Shown here in pieces: positions 44,246-52,487 of a DNA stretch of 64,000 bases. The DNA is taken from NCBI GenBank assembly GCA_016280395.1, contig JAEEGQ010000022.1:93128-157127 (forward strand), given 5' to 3'. The notes under the pieces are model-generated. The model was not told the DNA's origin and did not search any database. It saw nothing but the letters and a program-made list of their open reading frames with translations. This stretch comes from Lachnospiraceae bacterium (GTDB taxonomy: Bacteria; Bacillota; Clostridia; Lachnospirales; Lachnospiraceae). The position numbers and the translations under genes are program-made. Within the stretch, counting starts at the first letter, position 1. The number at the start of each line of letters is the position of its first letter.

Positions 44246-46175
44246 TAAAGCGGCAAAGGCCTACGAACAGGAAGACCGCGAGATCATCAGTAATTACGAG
44301 TATGATGCCCTGTATGACGAGCTGCTCATGCTTGAAAAGGAGACCGGAGTAGTGCTTGAAAACAGTCCGACCAAACGCGCCGGATACGAGGTTTTAAGCG
44401 AGCTTCCAAAGTTCAGGCACGAAAGTCCCATGCTTTCCCTTGATAAAACAAAGGAACCTGCTGCTTTGGCGTCATTCCTCGGAAGCAGGGAGGGCGTGCT
44501 CTCCTGGAAGATGGACGGGCTTACCGTTGTCCTTACTTACAGGCACGGTACGCTTTTCAGGGCTGTCACGCGCGGAAACGGAGAGATTGGTGAAGTAGTC
44601 ACTCCGAATGCCCTTACCTTCAAGAATATCCCCAAAAAGATAGATTTTGACGGCGAGCTTGTGCTGCGCGGCGAGGCCATCATTAAATACAGTGATTTTG
44701 AAAAGATAAACGCAGCCCTCCCGCCGGAGGAGCAGTTCAAGAATCCGCGAAACCTCTGCAGCGGTGCGGTGAGACAGCTCAACAGCAGAGTGACAGCGCA
44801 GAGACGCGTAAACTGTGTTATCTTCGCCCTTATCTCCATGAAGGAGATGGACGGTGATACCGTACGGCAGGAGGAGATCCCTTTTGAGACAAGGAGCAGC
44901 CAGTTTGAGTTTTTAAGGAAACTCGGCTTTGAGACCGTTGAATACACAAAAGTAACCGGAGAGACCGTAGAGGGTGCTGTGCGCGATTTTGCCGGAAGGA
45001 TCGCTTCGAATGATTTCCCTTCCGACGGTCTTGTGCTCTGCTTTGAAGATATCGCCTACGGAAGATCTCTTGGCCGTACGGCTAAGTTTCCGAGAGACTC
45101 GATCGCTTTCAAATGGCGCGATGAGACGGCTGAAACAACGTTAAGATACATAGAGTGGAGCGCATCAAGGACCGGGCTCATAAACCCGGTGGCTGTGTTT
45201 GAACCCGTTGAGCTTGAAGGAACGACCGTTTCACGGGCAAGCGTTCATAACGTGAGCATAGTTGAGGAACTGAGGCTTGGTACCGGCGACAGGCTGCGCG
45301 TTTACAAGGCAAACATGATAATACCGCAGATAGCCGAAAACCTTACGAAGAGCGGGACATGCGTGATACCTGCGGTATGCCCTGTCTGCGGAGGGAGGAC
45401 GGAAGTAAGGAGCGAAAACGAGAGCAAGGTGCTCGTTTGCGTAAATCCGGAGTGCCAGGCCAAAAAGATCAAGTCTTTTGCGCATTTCGTGAGCCGTGAT
45501 GCCATGAACATCGACGGGATGTCCGAAAGCACGGTCGAAAAGCTTGTCGATGCGGGATGTGTCCACTGCTTTGCCGATCTTTTCAGGCTTGAGGAGCATA
45601 AGGATGTGATCACGGGGCTTGAGGGCTTTGGCCAAAAGTCATATGAAAACCTGAAGGAAGCCGCAGAACGCGCAAAAGATACCACACTGTACAGGATACT
45701 ATACAGCATGGGTGTAAACGGTGTGGGGCTCTCGACCGCAAAGCTCATATGCAGGGCACTTGGAGAAAGTGCGGAAAAGCTGGTCTCAGTTAAAGAGGAA
45801 GAGCTCGTGGCAATAGACGGCGTGGGAGCTGTTACAGCCGGCGATCTTGTCAGATTTTTCGGATCAGAAGCCAACAGGGAGCAGTTCATGGAGCTTGTCC
45901 GAATGTGCAGGCTGCATGTGGAAAAGACTACGGAATCCGCGATAACCGGAAAGACCTTTGTTATCACGGGTGATGTTACACATTTTGAGAACAGATCACA
46001 GTTTAAGAACTATATTGAGAGCCTCGGAGGCAAGGTAACGGGCTCCGTGACCGGAAAGACCGATTATCTTATCAGCAACGACAAGACATCGAATTCCGGC
46101 AAGAGCAAGACCGCAAGAGAGCTCGGGATAAGCATTATTTCCGAGGATGAGTTCTTAGAACTTGCAAAACAATAA
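44196..46175 (+). CDS. ligA: NAD-dependent DNA ligase
   Basis: A 659-residue LigA. The Ia domain (YEYDALYDELLMLE) is followed by the adenylation domain with nucleophile Lys105 in KMDG, the OB-fold, a Cys4 zinc finger (from C395/C398 in CPVC to CVNPEC), helix-hairpin-helix repeats (about 430-575, GVNGVGLSTAKLI and IDGVGAVTAGDL) and a C-terminal BRCT domain (about 585-659). The KMDG lysine motif replaces the more usual KLDG. The start overlaps the previous gene by 50 bases, and GGATTCAACAAGCG upstream is a weak site. It is the only ligase in the window, but I cannot say whether the genome has another. Confidence 0.93.
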   Translation: MEKTKEERQAELTALLDKAAKAYEQEDREIISNYEYDALYDELLMLEKETGVVLENSPTKRAGYEVLSELPKFRHESPMLSLDKTKEPAALASFLGSREGVLSWKMDGLTVVLTYRHGTLFRAVTRGNGEIGEVVTPNALTFKNIPKKIDFDGELVLRGEAIIKYSDFEKINAALPPEEQFKNPRNLCSGAVRQLNSRVTAQRRVNCVIFALISMKEMDGDTVRQEEIPFETRSSQFEFLRKLGFETVEYTKVTGETVEGAVRDFAGRIASNDFPSDGLVLCFEDIAYGRSLGRTAKFPRDSIAFKWRDETAETTLRYIEWSASRTGLINPVAVFEPVELEGTTVSRASVHNVSIVEELRLGTGDRLRVYKANMIIPQIAENLTKSGTCVIPAVCPVCGGRTEVRSENESKVLVCVNPECQAKKIKSFAHFVSRDAMNIDGMSESTVEKLVDAGCVHCFADLFRLEEHKDVITGLEGFGQKSYENLKEAAERAKDTTLYRILYSMGVNGVGLSTAKLICRALGESAEKLVSVKEEELVAIDGVGAVTAGDLVRFFGSEANREQFMELVRMCRLHVEKTTESAITGKTFVITGDVTHFENRSQFKNYIESLGGKVTGSVTGKTDYLISNDKTSNSGKSKTARELGISIISEDEFLELAKQ

Positions 46176-46236
46176 GATTATAACGGAGTGAAACGGGTGT
46201 GGAACATGCGCCCTTAACTCCGGAGTGGAGAAAGAT

Positions 46237-47157
46237 ATGCCGATAAAAGTACAGAACGATCTGCCGGTTAAACGGATACTTGAAGAAGAAAACATCTTCG
46301 TTATGGACGAAAACAGGGCCATGCACCAGGATATCCGCCCGTTAAAGATCGCCATCTTAAACCTTATGCCGCTTAAAGAGGATACGGAGCTTCATCTGCT
46401 CCGAAGCCTGTCCAACACACCGCTGCAGCTGGATGTCACATTCTTAAGGACCGCTTCGCATGTGGGAAAGAACACATCCGTAGAGCATATGGAGCAGTTT
46501 TATCTTACTTTTGATGATGTCCGCGACCGCAATTTCGACGGTATGATAATAACGGGCGCGCCGGTGGAGAACCTTGAATTCGAGGATGTCACCTACTGGA
46601 ACGAGCTCACGGATATAATGGAGTGGACAAATACACATGTGACATCTACCTACCACATCTGCTGGGGTGCGCAGGCCGGTCTGTATTATCACTACGGCAT
46701 CAACAAGATAGCGCTCGACCACAAGCTTTTCGGTGTTTACAAGCATCAGGTGCATAACAGGAAGGAGCCTCTGATACGCGGATTTGACGATATCTTCTAT
46801 GCGCCCCACTCCCGTTACACAACGGTAAGCTCGGAGGAGATCAGGAAGCATCCGGAACTTATGCTGCTTGCGGAATCGGAGGAGGCAGGAGCCTTTATCG
46901 TAGCGTCGGAGGACGGGAGCAAGGTATTTGTCTTCGGACACCCCGAATACGACCGCATGACACTTGATGCGGAATACAGGAGAGATGTGGCAAAGGGGCT
47001 TGATATCAGCATCCCGAAGAATTATTATCCGGATGACGACCCGTCAAAGAAGCCGGAGCTAAGCTGGAGAGCCCATGCGAATACCCTTTATACCAACTGG
47101 GTAAACTATTACGTATATCAGAATACACCGTATGATATAGGCAGGATCGGCCACTGA
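46237..47157 (+). CDS. metA: MetA-family homoserine O-acyltransferase, predicted acetyl-CoA type
   Basis: A 306-residue enzyme that acylates homoserine in methionine synthesis. Starting at ATG 46237 puts the catalytic Cys exactly at 142 (YHICWGAQA) and Glu at 111 (TGAPVENLEF). His and Glu of FGHPEYD complete the triad. In characterised MetA proteins Glu111 goes with acetyl-CoA use and Gly111 with succinyl-CoA, so this is predicted to be a homoserine O-acetyltransferase despite the family name. The GTG at 46225 is rejected because that numbering would shift. No SAM riboswitch or T-box is visible in the short spacer upstream. Confidence 0.93.
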   Translation: MPIKVQNDLPVKRILEEENIFVMDENRAMHQDIRPLKIAILNLMPLKEDTELHLLRSLSNTPLQLDVTFLRTASHVGKNTSVEHMEQFYLTFDDVRDRNFDGMIITGAPVENLEFEDVTYWNELTDIMEWTNTHVTSTYHICWGAQAGLYYHYGINKIALDHKLFGVYKHQVHNRKEPLIRGFDDIFYAPHSRYTTVSSEEIRKHPELMLLAESEEAGAFIVASEDGSKVFVFGHPEYDRMTLDAEYRRDVAKGLDISIPKNYYPDDDPSKKPELSWRAHANTLYTNWVNYYVYQNTPYDIGRIGH

Positions 47158-47197
47158 AGCGGGTTGCGGGGACTTCACAAAAAGTTCACAAAAATTA

Positions 47198-47224
47198 TTA
47201 GCACTCACCCTTGACGAGTGCTAA
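47198..47224 (+). promoter_or_regulatory. CIRCE operator (HrcA site)
   Basis: TTAGCACTC-N9-GAGTGCTAA is a perfect match to the CIRCE consensus. It overlaps the -35 of the hsp20 promoter, so HrcA would repress it under non-stress conditions. Confidence 0.95.
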
Positions 47225-47239
47225 TAAGTGTGGTATAAC
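47211..47239 (+). promoter_or_regulatory. hsp20 promoter embedded in CIRCE
   Basis: TTGACG (47211-47216) spans the CIRCE spacer and the start of its right arm. TATAAC (47234-47239) follows at 17 bp. Confidence 0.75.
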
Positions 47240-47302
47240 ATAATTGTCCGAAGGGGAAAGAAACGATCCCCCGACCAATTCAAATTTCAGGAGGAAACAA
47301 TT

Positions 47303-47746
47303 ATGATGATGCCCGGATTATTCGGTGATAACTTATTTGATGATTTTATTGATGATTTCGTACGTCCCGCAAAACATGCGGCAAAGTACCTTAACCCTAT
47401 CCCCAGCGCAATGAAGACGGATATCAAGGAAAACGACAACGGATATACGCTCCTTATCGATCTGCCCGGGTACCAGAAGGAGAACATCAAGGCCGAGCTT
47501 AAGGACGGTTACCTGATCATCTCTGCCGAGAACAATGTTTCCGAAGATGAGAACGATCCCGAAGGCAAATACATCCGCCGCGAGCGTATTTACGGCAGCT
47601 GCTCGAGAAACTTCTATGTCGGAAAGGACATCACGAAGGAAGATATCAAGGCAAAGTTTGACAACGGTCTGCTCAAGCTCTTTGTTCCGAAGAAGGAGCA
47701 CAAGGAGCAGCTTCCCGAAGAGAAGTTCATCAGCATCGAAGGATAA
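47303..47746 (+). CDS. Hsp20/alpha-crystallin small heat-shock protein
   Basis: A 147-residue holdase chaperone. A short N-terminal arm with FGDNLFDDFIDDF leads into the alpha-crystallin domain at about 37-135 (MKTDIKENDNGYTLLIDLPGY). The conserved GLLKLFVPKK strand is near 125-134. AGGAGG at 47289-47294 precedes the ATG; a second ATG follows one codon later. It is a single gene behind CIRCE, so it is regulated with the HrcA heat-shock regulon, whereas sHsps in many Firmicutes are under CtsR or other control. Confidence 0.95.
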   Translation: MMMPGLFGDNLFDDFIDDFVRPAKHAAKYLNPIPSAMKTDIKENDNGYTLLIDLPGYQKENIKAELKDGYLIISAENNVSEDENDPEGKYIRRERIYGSCSRNFYVGKDITKEDIKAKFDNGLLKLFVPKKEHKEQLPEEKFISIEG

Positions 47747-47769
47747 CAGAAAGAGATCAAAATAATAAG

Positions 47770-47805
47770 AGCCTGCAGGGCGATATGATGCCTTGCAGGC
47801 TTTTT
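47770..47805 (+). terminator. Terminator between hsp20 and the convergent yitT-like gene
   Basis: The 12-bp stem AGCCTGCAGGGC/GCCTTGCAGGCT with one G-U pair is followed by TTTTT on the plus strand and by an AT-rich tract on the minus strand, so it may be bidirectional. Confidence 0.75.
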
Positions 47806-47811
47806 ATTGTT

Positions 47812-48705
47812 TTACGCTTGAAGTTTCTTTATGAAATGGCCGTCGACCCTCGACACACGGGTGTAGGTGATAAAAGCATGCGGGTCTAAGGTGCGGACGA
47901 TCTTGCTTACCTTTGAGATCTCGTATTTCGAGATCAGGGTCACAAGGATGTGAGTGTCTTCTTTTGTGTAGGCACCGTCGCCGTTCCATTCGGTAACGCC
48001 GCGTCCGAGCTCTGTCATTATCGGATCCGCCACGCCGTCCTTTTTTGTAAATATCATTACCTGGACCATGATGTTCTGGTAGTGCATGCGGTCTGTGGCA
48101 ATGGAATTTGCGGCAGAGTAGATGACAGAATAGATTGCGGTCGGGATATCGAAAAGTATCGCGCAAAGAGTGTAGAGCACAGTATTGAACAGGAGCGCGA
48201 CCTTGCCGACACTCGCATCGCCGCTCTTCTGGGTTAGATACATGCCGACAACATCCATTCCGCCGCCGGAACCGCCGTACATCAGCATTATCCCGACTCC
48301 TGCGCCGGAAACTATGCCGCCTATTATACAGGATGTAAGAAGGTCGTCGATAATGGGCTTTTGAAGCTGGATAAAGGACATCAGCACCGTTGTTACGATG
48401 ATCGCTATGAGCGTTCTGTAGAAAAACGCACGGCTGATCTTGCGATAGGCAAGGATTATCAGCGGGATGTTCAGTATTCCGTAAAGGATACCGGCGAGGT
48501 CGATCGATTGCGGGATCGGCACCTTAAGAAGATCCACGATGATGGTCCTTATCAGCTGCGAAAAACCTGCAACGCCGCCTGCATACAGGTGCAGCGGAGT
48601 GATGAAGACAGTGACTCCGAGGGAATAGATGACGGCACCGAAGGCAACCATCAGACATTTTCCGGGACGTGTTTTTGTAAAGTTAGTATTCGTAAAGACT
48701 CCCAT
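47812..48705 (-). CDS. YitT-family membrane protein
   Basis: A 297-residue protein with about five to six transmembrane helices in the first 200 residues (DUF161 repeats: VAFGAVIYSLGVTVFITP, GGVAGFSQLIRTI, and the GGSGGGMDVVGMYL motif) and a soluble DUF2179 domain at about 215-295 (GDGAYTKEDTHILVTLISKYE, DPHAFITYTRVSRVDG). The substrate is unknown. ATG 48705 has GGAG on the minus strand. It is monocistronic, converging with hsp20. Confidence 0.92.
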   Translation of the reverse strand: MGVFTNTNFTKTRPGKCLMVAFGAVIYSLGVTVFITPLHLYAGGVAGFSQLIRTIIVDLLKVPIPQSIDLAGILYGILNIPLIILAYRKISRAFFYRTLIAIIVTTVLMSFIQLQKPIIDDLLTSCIIGGIVSGAGVGIMLMYGGSGGGMDVVGMYLTQKSGDASVGKVALLFNTVLYTLCAILFDIPTAIYSVIYSAANSIATDRMHYQNIMVQVMIFTKKDGVADPIMTELGRGVTEWNGDGAYTKEDTHILVTLISKYEISKVSKIVRTLDPHAFITYTRVSRVDGHFIKKLQA

Positions 48706-48770
48706 ATGATCGAAATCTCCGCATAAAGATTAAAGAGCGCAGGAGCATAATGCACCCTGCGTCCACTTTC

Positions 48771-48798
48771 AGTATATACGAAAAATCAAGTTTTTCAA
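48771..48798 (-). promoter_or_regulatory. Predicted promoter of the yitT-like gene
   Basis: On the minus strand, TTGAAA (48798-48793) and TATACT (48776-48771) are 16 bp apart. Confidence 0.5.
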
Positions 48799-48864
48799 CA
48801 AGAATATGCGCCAGGCGAAAAATCGTTTCTGCCCGAAAAACATTAGTCCGTGTGGAACAAATTA

Positions 48865-48893
48865 TTGCAAAAAGGATACCGTAGTGCTATAAT
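48865..48893 (+). promoter_or_regulatory. Predicted promoter of the Y-family polymerase gene
   Basis: TTGCAA at 48865-48870 and a perfect TATAAT at 48888-48893 are 17 bp apart. A LexA-type box lies 5 bases downstream of the -10. Confidence 0.65.
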
Positions 48894-48898
48894 TAAAA

Positions 48899-48912
48899 CG
48901 AACAAACATTCG
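48899..48912 (+). promoter_or_regulatory. LexA/DinR-type SOS box
   Basis: CGAACAAACATTCG matches the Gram-positive SOS box CGAACRNRYGTTCG at all but one defined position. It sits at the expected transcription start of an error-prone polymerase gene. Confidence 0.65.
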
Positions 48913-48930
48913 ATTTTTCAAGGAGGCAGC

Positions 48931-50394
48931 ATGGCCGAAAGCACCGGGAAAACATATATCGCCATAGACTTAAAGTCTTTTTATGCCTCCGTGGAGTGTG
49001 TCGAAAGAGGTCTTGATCCGCTTAAGGCAAAGCTTGTGGTGGCAGATCCCACAAGAACGGAAAAGACCATCTGCCTTGCGGTCTCGCCTGCCCTTAAAGC
49101 CTACGGGATCCCGGGAAGGGCAAGGCTCTTCGAAGTGATAGAAAGGTTAAAACAGGTAAAAGCCGAGACGGGAGAGACAGTGGAGTACGTTACGGCGCCG
49201 CCCCGAATGGCCCTTTACATGGAATACAGCACCCGTATATATGATATCTATCTCAAGTATGTCGCACCCGAGGATATGCATATATACTCTGTTGACGAGG
49301 TCTTTATAGATGCGACGGATTATCTTCCGTTCTATAAGCTGAGCGCCCATGATTTCGCCATGACACTGATACTCGACGTTCTCAAGAATACCGGGATCAC
49401 GGCAACGGCAGGCATCGGCACGAACATGTACCTTTGCAAGATCGCTATGGATATTGAAGCAAAGCACATGCAGGCCGATGAGAACGGTGTGAGGGTGGCT
49501 TTTCTCGATGAGATGAAATACAGGAAGAATTACTGGAACCACAGGCCGCTTACGGATTTCTGGCGTATCGGCGGGGGCACTGCGAAAAGATTGGAAAAAC
49601 TCGGGCTTTTTACGCTTGGTGATGTGGCAAGGTGCTCGCTTGGCGGCCCAAACGATTTCTTTAACGAGGATCTTCTTTACAAGACTTTCGGGATAAACGC
49701 GGAACTGCTCATAGACCATGCATGGGGCTATGAACCCTGCACGATAGCGCAGATAAAGGCTTACAGGCCCTCAACGAACAGCCTGAGCACGGGCCAGGTG
49801 CTGAAGTGCCCGTATACCTACGAAAAAACAAGGCTTATAGTGAAAGAGATGACAGAACTTTTAGTGCTCGATCTGGTTGAAAAGAAGCTTGTTACGGACC
49901 AGGTGGTGCTTAATGTCGGTTATGACGTCTCTAATTTCAGGAACTCAGAAGAAGCCGGAAAATACAGCGGAGAAGTAAGCATTGACAGGTACGGAAGGGT
50001 CGTTCCCAAATATGCCCACGGCTCGGAAAATCTCGGGTGCTTCACATCCTCCACCGAAAAGATAAGGGCCGCAATGCTGGCTATTTTCGACCGGGCCGTT
50101 AACAAGGACTTTACGGTAAGACGGCTGAATGTCGTGGCAAACCACGTTGTGCCGGAGTCAAAGGCAAAAAAAGAGGCGGAAGAGTATGTCCAGCTCGATC
50201 TTTTTGATCTTGTGGCCGGCGAAAAGCCGGAGGATGACAAGGCAGACGACGGGACAAAGGAGAGACGGATGCAGGAAGCAGTTCTTGCAATACGGAACCG
50301 CTTTGGCAAAAATGCGATACTTAAGGGCATGAATCTTGAAGAAGGCGGAACCTCGATCGAGAGAAACAGCCAGATCGGAGGGCATAAGGCTTGA
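48931..50394 (+). CDS. Y-family (UmuC/DinB-type) translesion DNA polymerase
   Basis: A 487-residue polymerase. The palm catalytic carboxylates are Asp13 in AIDLKSFYASVE and Asp122/Glu123 in YSVDEVF. The finger region PTRTEKTICLAVSPALKAYG, a helix-hairpin-helix (GGGTAKRLEKLGLFTLGDV) and a little-finger domain follow. QLDLF at 421-425 is a beta-clamp-binding motif. ATG 48931 follows AGGAGG. The frame is open upstream but has no site there. A YolD-like gene overlaps its stop, the arrangement seen for UvrX/YqjW-type SOS polymerases of Firmicutes. SOS control is supported by the LexA-type box upstream. Confidence 0.92.
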   Translation: MAESTGKTYIAIDLKSFYASVECVERGLDPLKAKLVVADPTRTEKTICLAVSPALKAYGIPGRARLFEVIERLKQVKAETGETVEYVTAPPRMALYMEYSTRIYDIYLKYVAPEDMHIYSVDEVFIDATDYLPFYKLSAHDFAMTLILDVLKNTGITATAGIGTNMYLCKIAMDIEAKHMQADENGVRVAFLDEMKYRKNYWNHRPLTDFWRIGGGTAKRLEKLGLFTLGDVARCSLGGPNDFFNEDLLYKTFGINAELLIDHAWGYEPCTIAQIKAYRPSTNSLSTGQVLKCPYTYEKTRLIVKEMTELLVLDLVEKKLVTDQVVLNVGYDVSNFRNSEEAGKYSGEVSIDRYGRVVPKYAHGSENLGCFTSSTEKIRAAMLAIFDRAVNKDFTVRRLNVVANHVVPESKAKKEAEEYVQLDLFDLVAGEKPEDDKADDGTKERRMQEAVLAIRNRFGKNAILKGMNLEEGGTSIERNSQIGGHKA

Positions 50395-50606
50395 AATTCA
50401 ACGAAAACCGTGATTACAGTGACATTATAGACCTTCCGCATCCCGTATCAAAAAAGCATCCGCCCATGCCAAAAGAGGCAAGGGCGGCTCAGTTTGCGCC
50501 TTTTGCGGCCCTTACGGGTCTTGACGATATGATGGATGCGACTGCGGAAAATGAACGCGAAAGGGTAAGAAACGAGATCGAAAAAACAGACATAGACGGC
50601 TGCTGA
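50391..50606 (+). CDS. YolD-like small protein partner of the Y-family polymerase
   Basis: A 71-residue acidic protein with PMPKEARAAQFAPFAALTGL, which resembles the YolD-like family found beside SOS polymerases. It begins at a TTG that overlaps the polymerase TGA; GGAGGG at 50377-50382 lies 8 bases upstream, supporting this unusual start and translational coupling. Helices around MMDATAENERERVRNEIEK end the protein. A regulatory role in polymerase function is inferred only from gene pairing. Confidence 0.75.
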   Translation: MKFNENRDYSDIIDLPHPVSKKHPPMPKEARAAQFAPFAALTGLDDMMDATAENERERVRNEIEKTDIDGC

Positions 50607-50637
50607 CCGGGCTTACGGAAAACATGGCCAAACAGTC

Positions 50638-51822
50638 CTACGCCCCAAAGCACCGCAGGATGTCCTCTTTTGAAGCGCTCACAGTCCCCTGGATCATTGT
50701 GTCGTTCCCGCCGCATTTTGCACCAAGCTCTTTGCGAAGGGTGTCTGTTATTGCTTTTAATCCGCCTGATGTGCTTGATGCAATAAAGTTCATGCTGCCG
50801 TCCTGCTCCGCAAAGACCGCCAGGATTCCGGCATGCCCGGATGCCACGCTGTTTATGGCATTACGGATATTCCTTGTATCCATCGCGGATGTAAAGAGGA
50901 TGAGCGGGGCTTTGTCCCTGTCTTCATCGGCGGAGGCAGGTTCTTTTTGAAGCTTTTCAATGCCGCTTTTAAGAAGGTGTTCGAGAAGGAGCGTCTCGGC
51001 CTTGTTTTTGTCGGCTTCGGCTTTTAAGCTCTTTTGCAGAAGGGCGTTTACAGCCTCGGGAAGAGCATCCGGACCGGCAGAACAGAGCTTTGTCAGCGAA
51101 TCGAGTGTTGAAAGGGCTTTTCCAAAATACATGAGGGCCCTTTTACCGCAGAGGATGGTCAGGCGTACCCCGCCTTTCCAGGCCTCATGCTTAATTATCT
51201 TGATCATGCCGATAAGCCCGGTGGAATCAACATGGGGTGCACAGCAGGCACAGATATCGACACCGGGGATCTCGACTATCCTTACATCTCCGGACAGCTC
51301 TATCTTGCTGCGGTAGTCAAGGACTGCCAGCTCTTCTGCGGAAGGAAAGCTGCATTTAACAGGAAGATCCCTGTAAACAACCTCGTTTGCGCGCTTTTCA
51401 AGGTCGAGAAGCTGCTCTGCGGACAGCGGCCGGTCAAAATCCAGGGTGGTATAGTCGGGCGCAAGGCGAAAGCCCACATTTGTACAGCCGTAAAGAGAGT
51501 GGGCAAGCCCGGAGAGAATATGTTCCCCGGAATGCTGCTGCTCGTTGTCAAAACGCAGTTTAAGGTCAAGCTCGCCGTGCACCGTACTTCCGGGCACGAA
51601 AGGCGTATCCACCGTGTGGGTTATGACACCGTTCTTTATCGAAACATGAAGGACCTCACAGCCGTCTATAGTGCCCCTGTCGCAGCACTGGCCGCCTTCT
51701 TCCGGGAAAAATGCCGTCCTGTCAAGGATAAGCGCGTAAGCATCCTTATCTTTCTCGCAGGAAAGGACGGTGGCGTCAAAAGTACCGATATGCGGATCTT
51801 CGTAATATATCTTTGCAGTCAT
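50638..51822 (-). CDS. AlaX-like alanyl-tRNA editing protein with DHHA1 domain
   Basis: A 394-residue protein related to the editing half of AlaRS. It would hydrolyse Ser- or Gly-tRNA(Ala). An N-terminal beta-barrel (TAFFPEEGGQCCDRG) precedes the zinc site: His97 and His101 (HSGEH), Cys193 and His197 (CCAPH). A helical linker and a C-terminal DHHA1 domain follow (about 295-390, GHAGILAVFAEQDGSMNFIASS and GAKCGGNDTMIQG). The C-terminal domain makes it an AlaX-L-type protein. ATG 51822 has GGAGA on the minus strand. The 51861-51889 promoter of the next gene faces away from it. Confidence 0.9.
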   Translation of the reverse strand: MTAKIYYEDPHIGTFDATVLSCEKDKDAYALILDRTAFFPEEGGQCCDRGTIDGCEVLHVSIKNGVITHTVDTPFVPGSTVHGELDLKLRFDNEQQHSGEHILSGLAHSLYGCTNVGFRLAPDYTTLDFDRPLSAEQLLDLEKRANEVVYRDLPVKCSFPSAEELAVLDYRSKIELSGDVRIVEIPGVDICACCAPHVDSTGLIGMIKIIKHEAWKGGVRLTILCGKRALMYFGKALSTLDSLTKLCSAGPDALPEAVNALLQKSLKAEADKNKAETLLLEHLLKSGIEKLQKEPASADEDRDKAPLILFTSAMDTRNIRNAINSVASGHAGILAVFAEQDGSMNFIASSTSGGLKAITDTLRKELGAKCGGNDTMIQGTVSASKEDILRCFGA

Positions 51823-51860
51823 GGGTTTCTCCGAAATCAGAATATAAATACAATAACCCA

Positions 51861-51889
51861 TTGATTTCACAAAGTCAATATAGTATGAT
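51861..51889 (+). promoter_or_regulatory. Predicted promoter of the GNAT acetyltransferase gene
   Basis: TTGATT at 51861-51866 and TATGAT at 51884-51889 are 17 bp apart. Confidence 0.5.
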
Positions 51890-51915
51890 GGGGTGAATCG
51901 GAAAGGGAGTTTGAG

Positions 51916-52425
51916 ATGGAAGAGTTCATTGATGCGGGTGCGGGATTTTTCCTGCGTCCCCTAAAAGAAACGGATACGTTCCTGTTAAAGCCTCTTCTTG
52001 AGGATGACGAGAGCGTGACATATTTCACGGAGAGGAATTATAAAAACTTTCACGACACAAAGTCGCTTGTGGAGTGGCTTTGTGAAAGCGGGGAGTATTA
52101 TCTTCTCGTTCATGAGCGTGACGGTGCCGTTGCGGGCATTGCGGGTTTAAGGACGGTAAAGGAGCGTGAGGGCGTAAGACGTCTTGCGTATATGCTTGCC
52201 AAAAAGTATCGCGGAAAGGGCATCATGCCCGCTGTTATCGAGTCCGTGACGGAACATGCCTTCAGTGATGAAGGAGTCACACTCATCGAAGCCGCCATCC
52301 GCCCCGATAATATCAAATCCCTGAGGTGCATAGAAAAAGCGGGATATGAGTTTGACAGGATAGTCGACCGCGAGGAGGATGAGCTTAAAAACAGAAAGCT
52401 GATCTATGTAAAACGAAAGGTCTGA
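51916..52425 (+). CDS. GNAT-family (RimJ/RimL-like) N-acetyltransferase
   Basis: A 169-residue acetyltransferase with the RimJ/RimL layout: FFLRPLKETDTFLLKPLLED at the start, the acetyl-CoA-binding motif A LAKKYRGKGIMPAVIESVTEHAF at about 92-118, and NIKSLRCIEKAGYEFD near 135. A GGGAG site lies upstream of the ATG. The acceptor is unknown; ribosomal protein N-termini and small molecules are both possible in this family. Confidence 0.85.
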   Translation: MEEFIDAGAGFFLRPLKETDTFLLKPLLEDDESVTYFTERNYKNFHDTKSLVEWLCESGEYYLLVHERDGAVAGIAGLRTVKEREGVRRLAYMLAKKYRGKGIMPAVIESVTEHAFSDEGVTLIEAAIRPDNIKSLRCIEKAGYEFDRIVDREEDELKNRKLIYVKRKV

Positions 52426-52487
52426 TACGGCAGACAAATCCATCATGCGGCCTTAGACCGTAAGGCTGTTTTTACCGGAGGAAGCGA

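Noticed and set aside
44196..46175. ligA as a phage-type or degenerate ligase because of KMDG and some motif drift
   Set aside because: All domains including adenylation, zinc finger, HhH and BRCT are present in order and the length is normal.
46176..46236. SAM riboswitch or T-box before metA
   Set aside because: The spacer is only 61 bases and shows none of the conserved elements.
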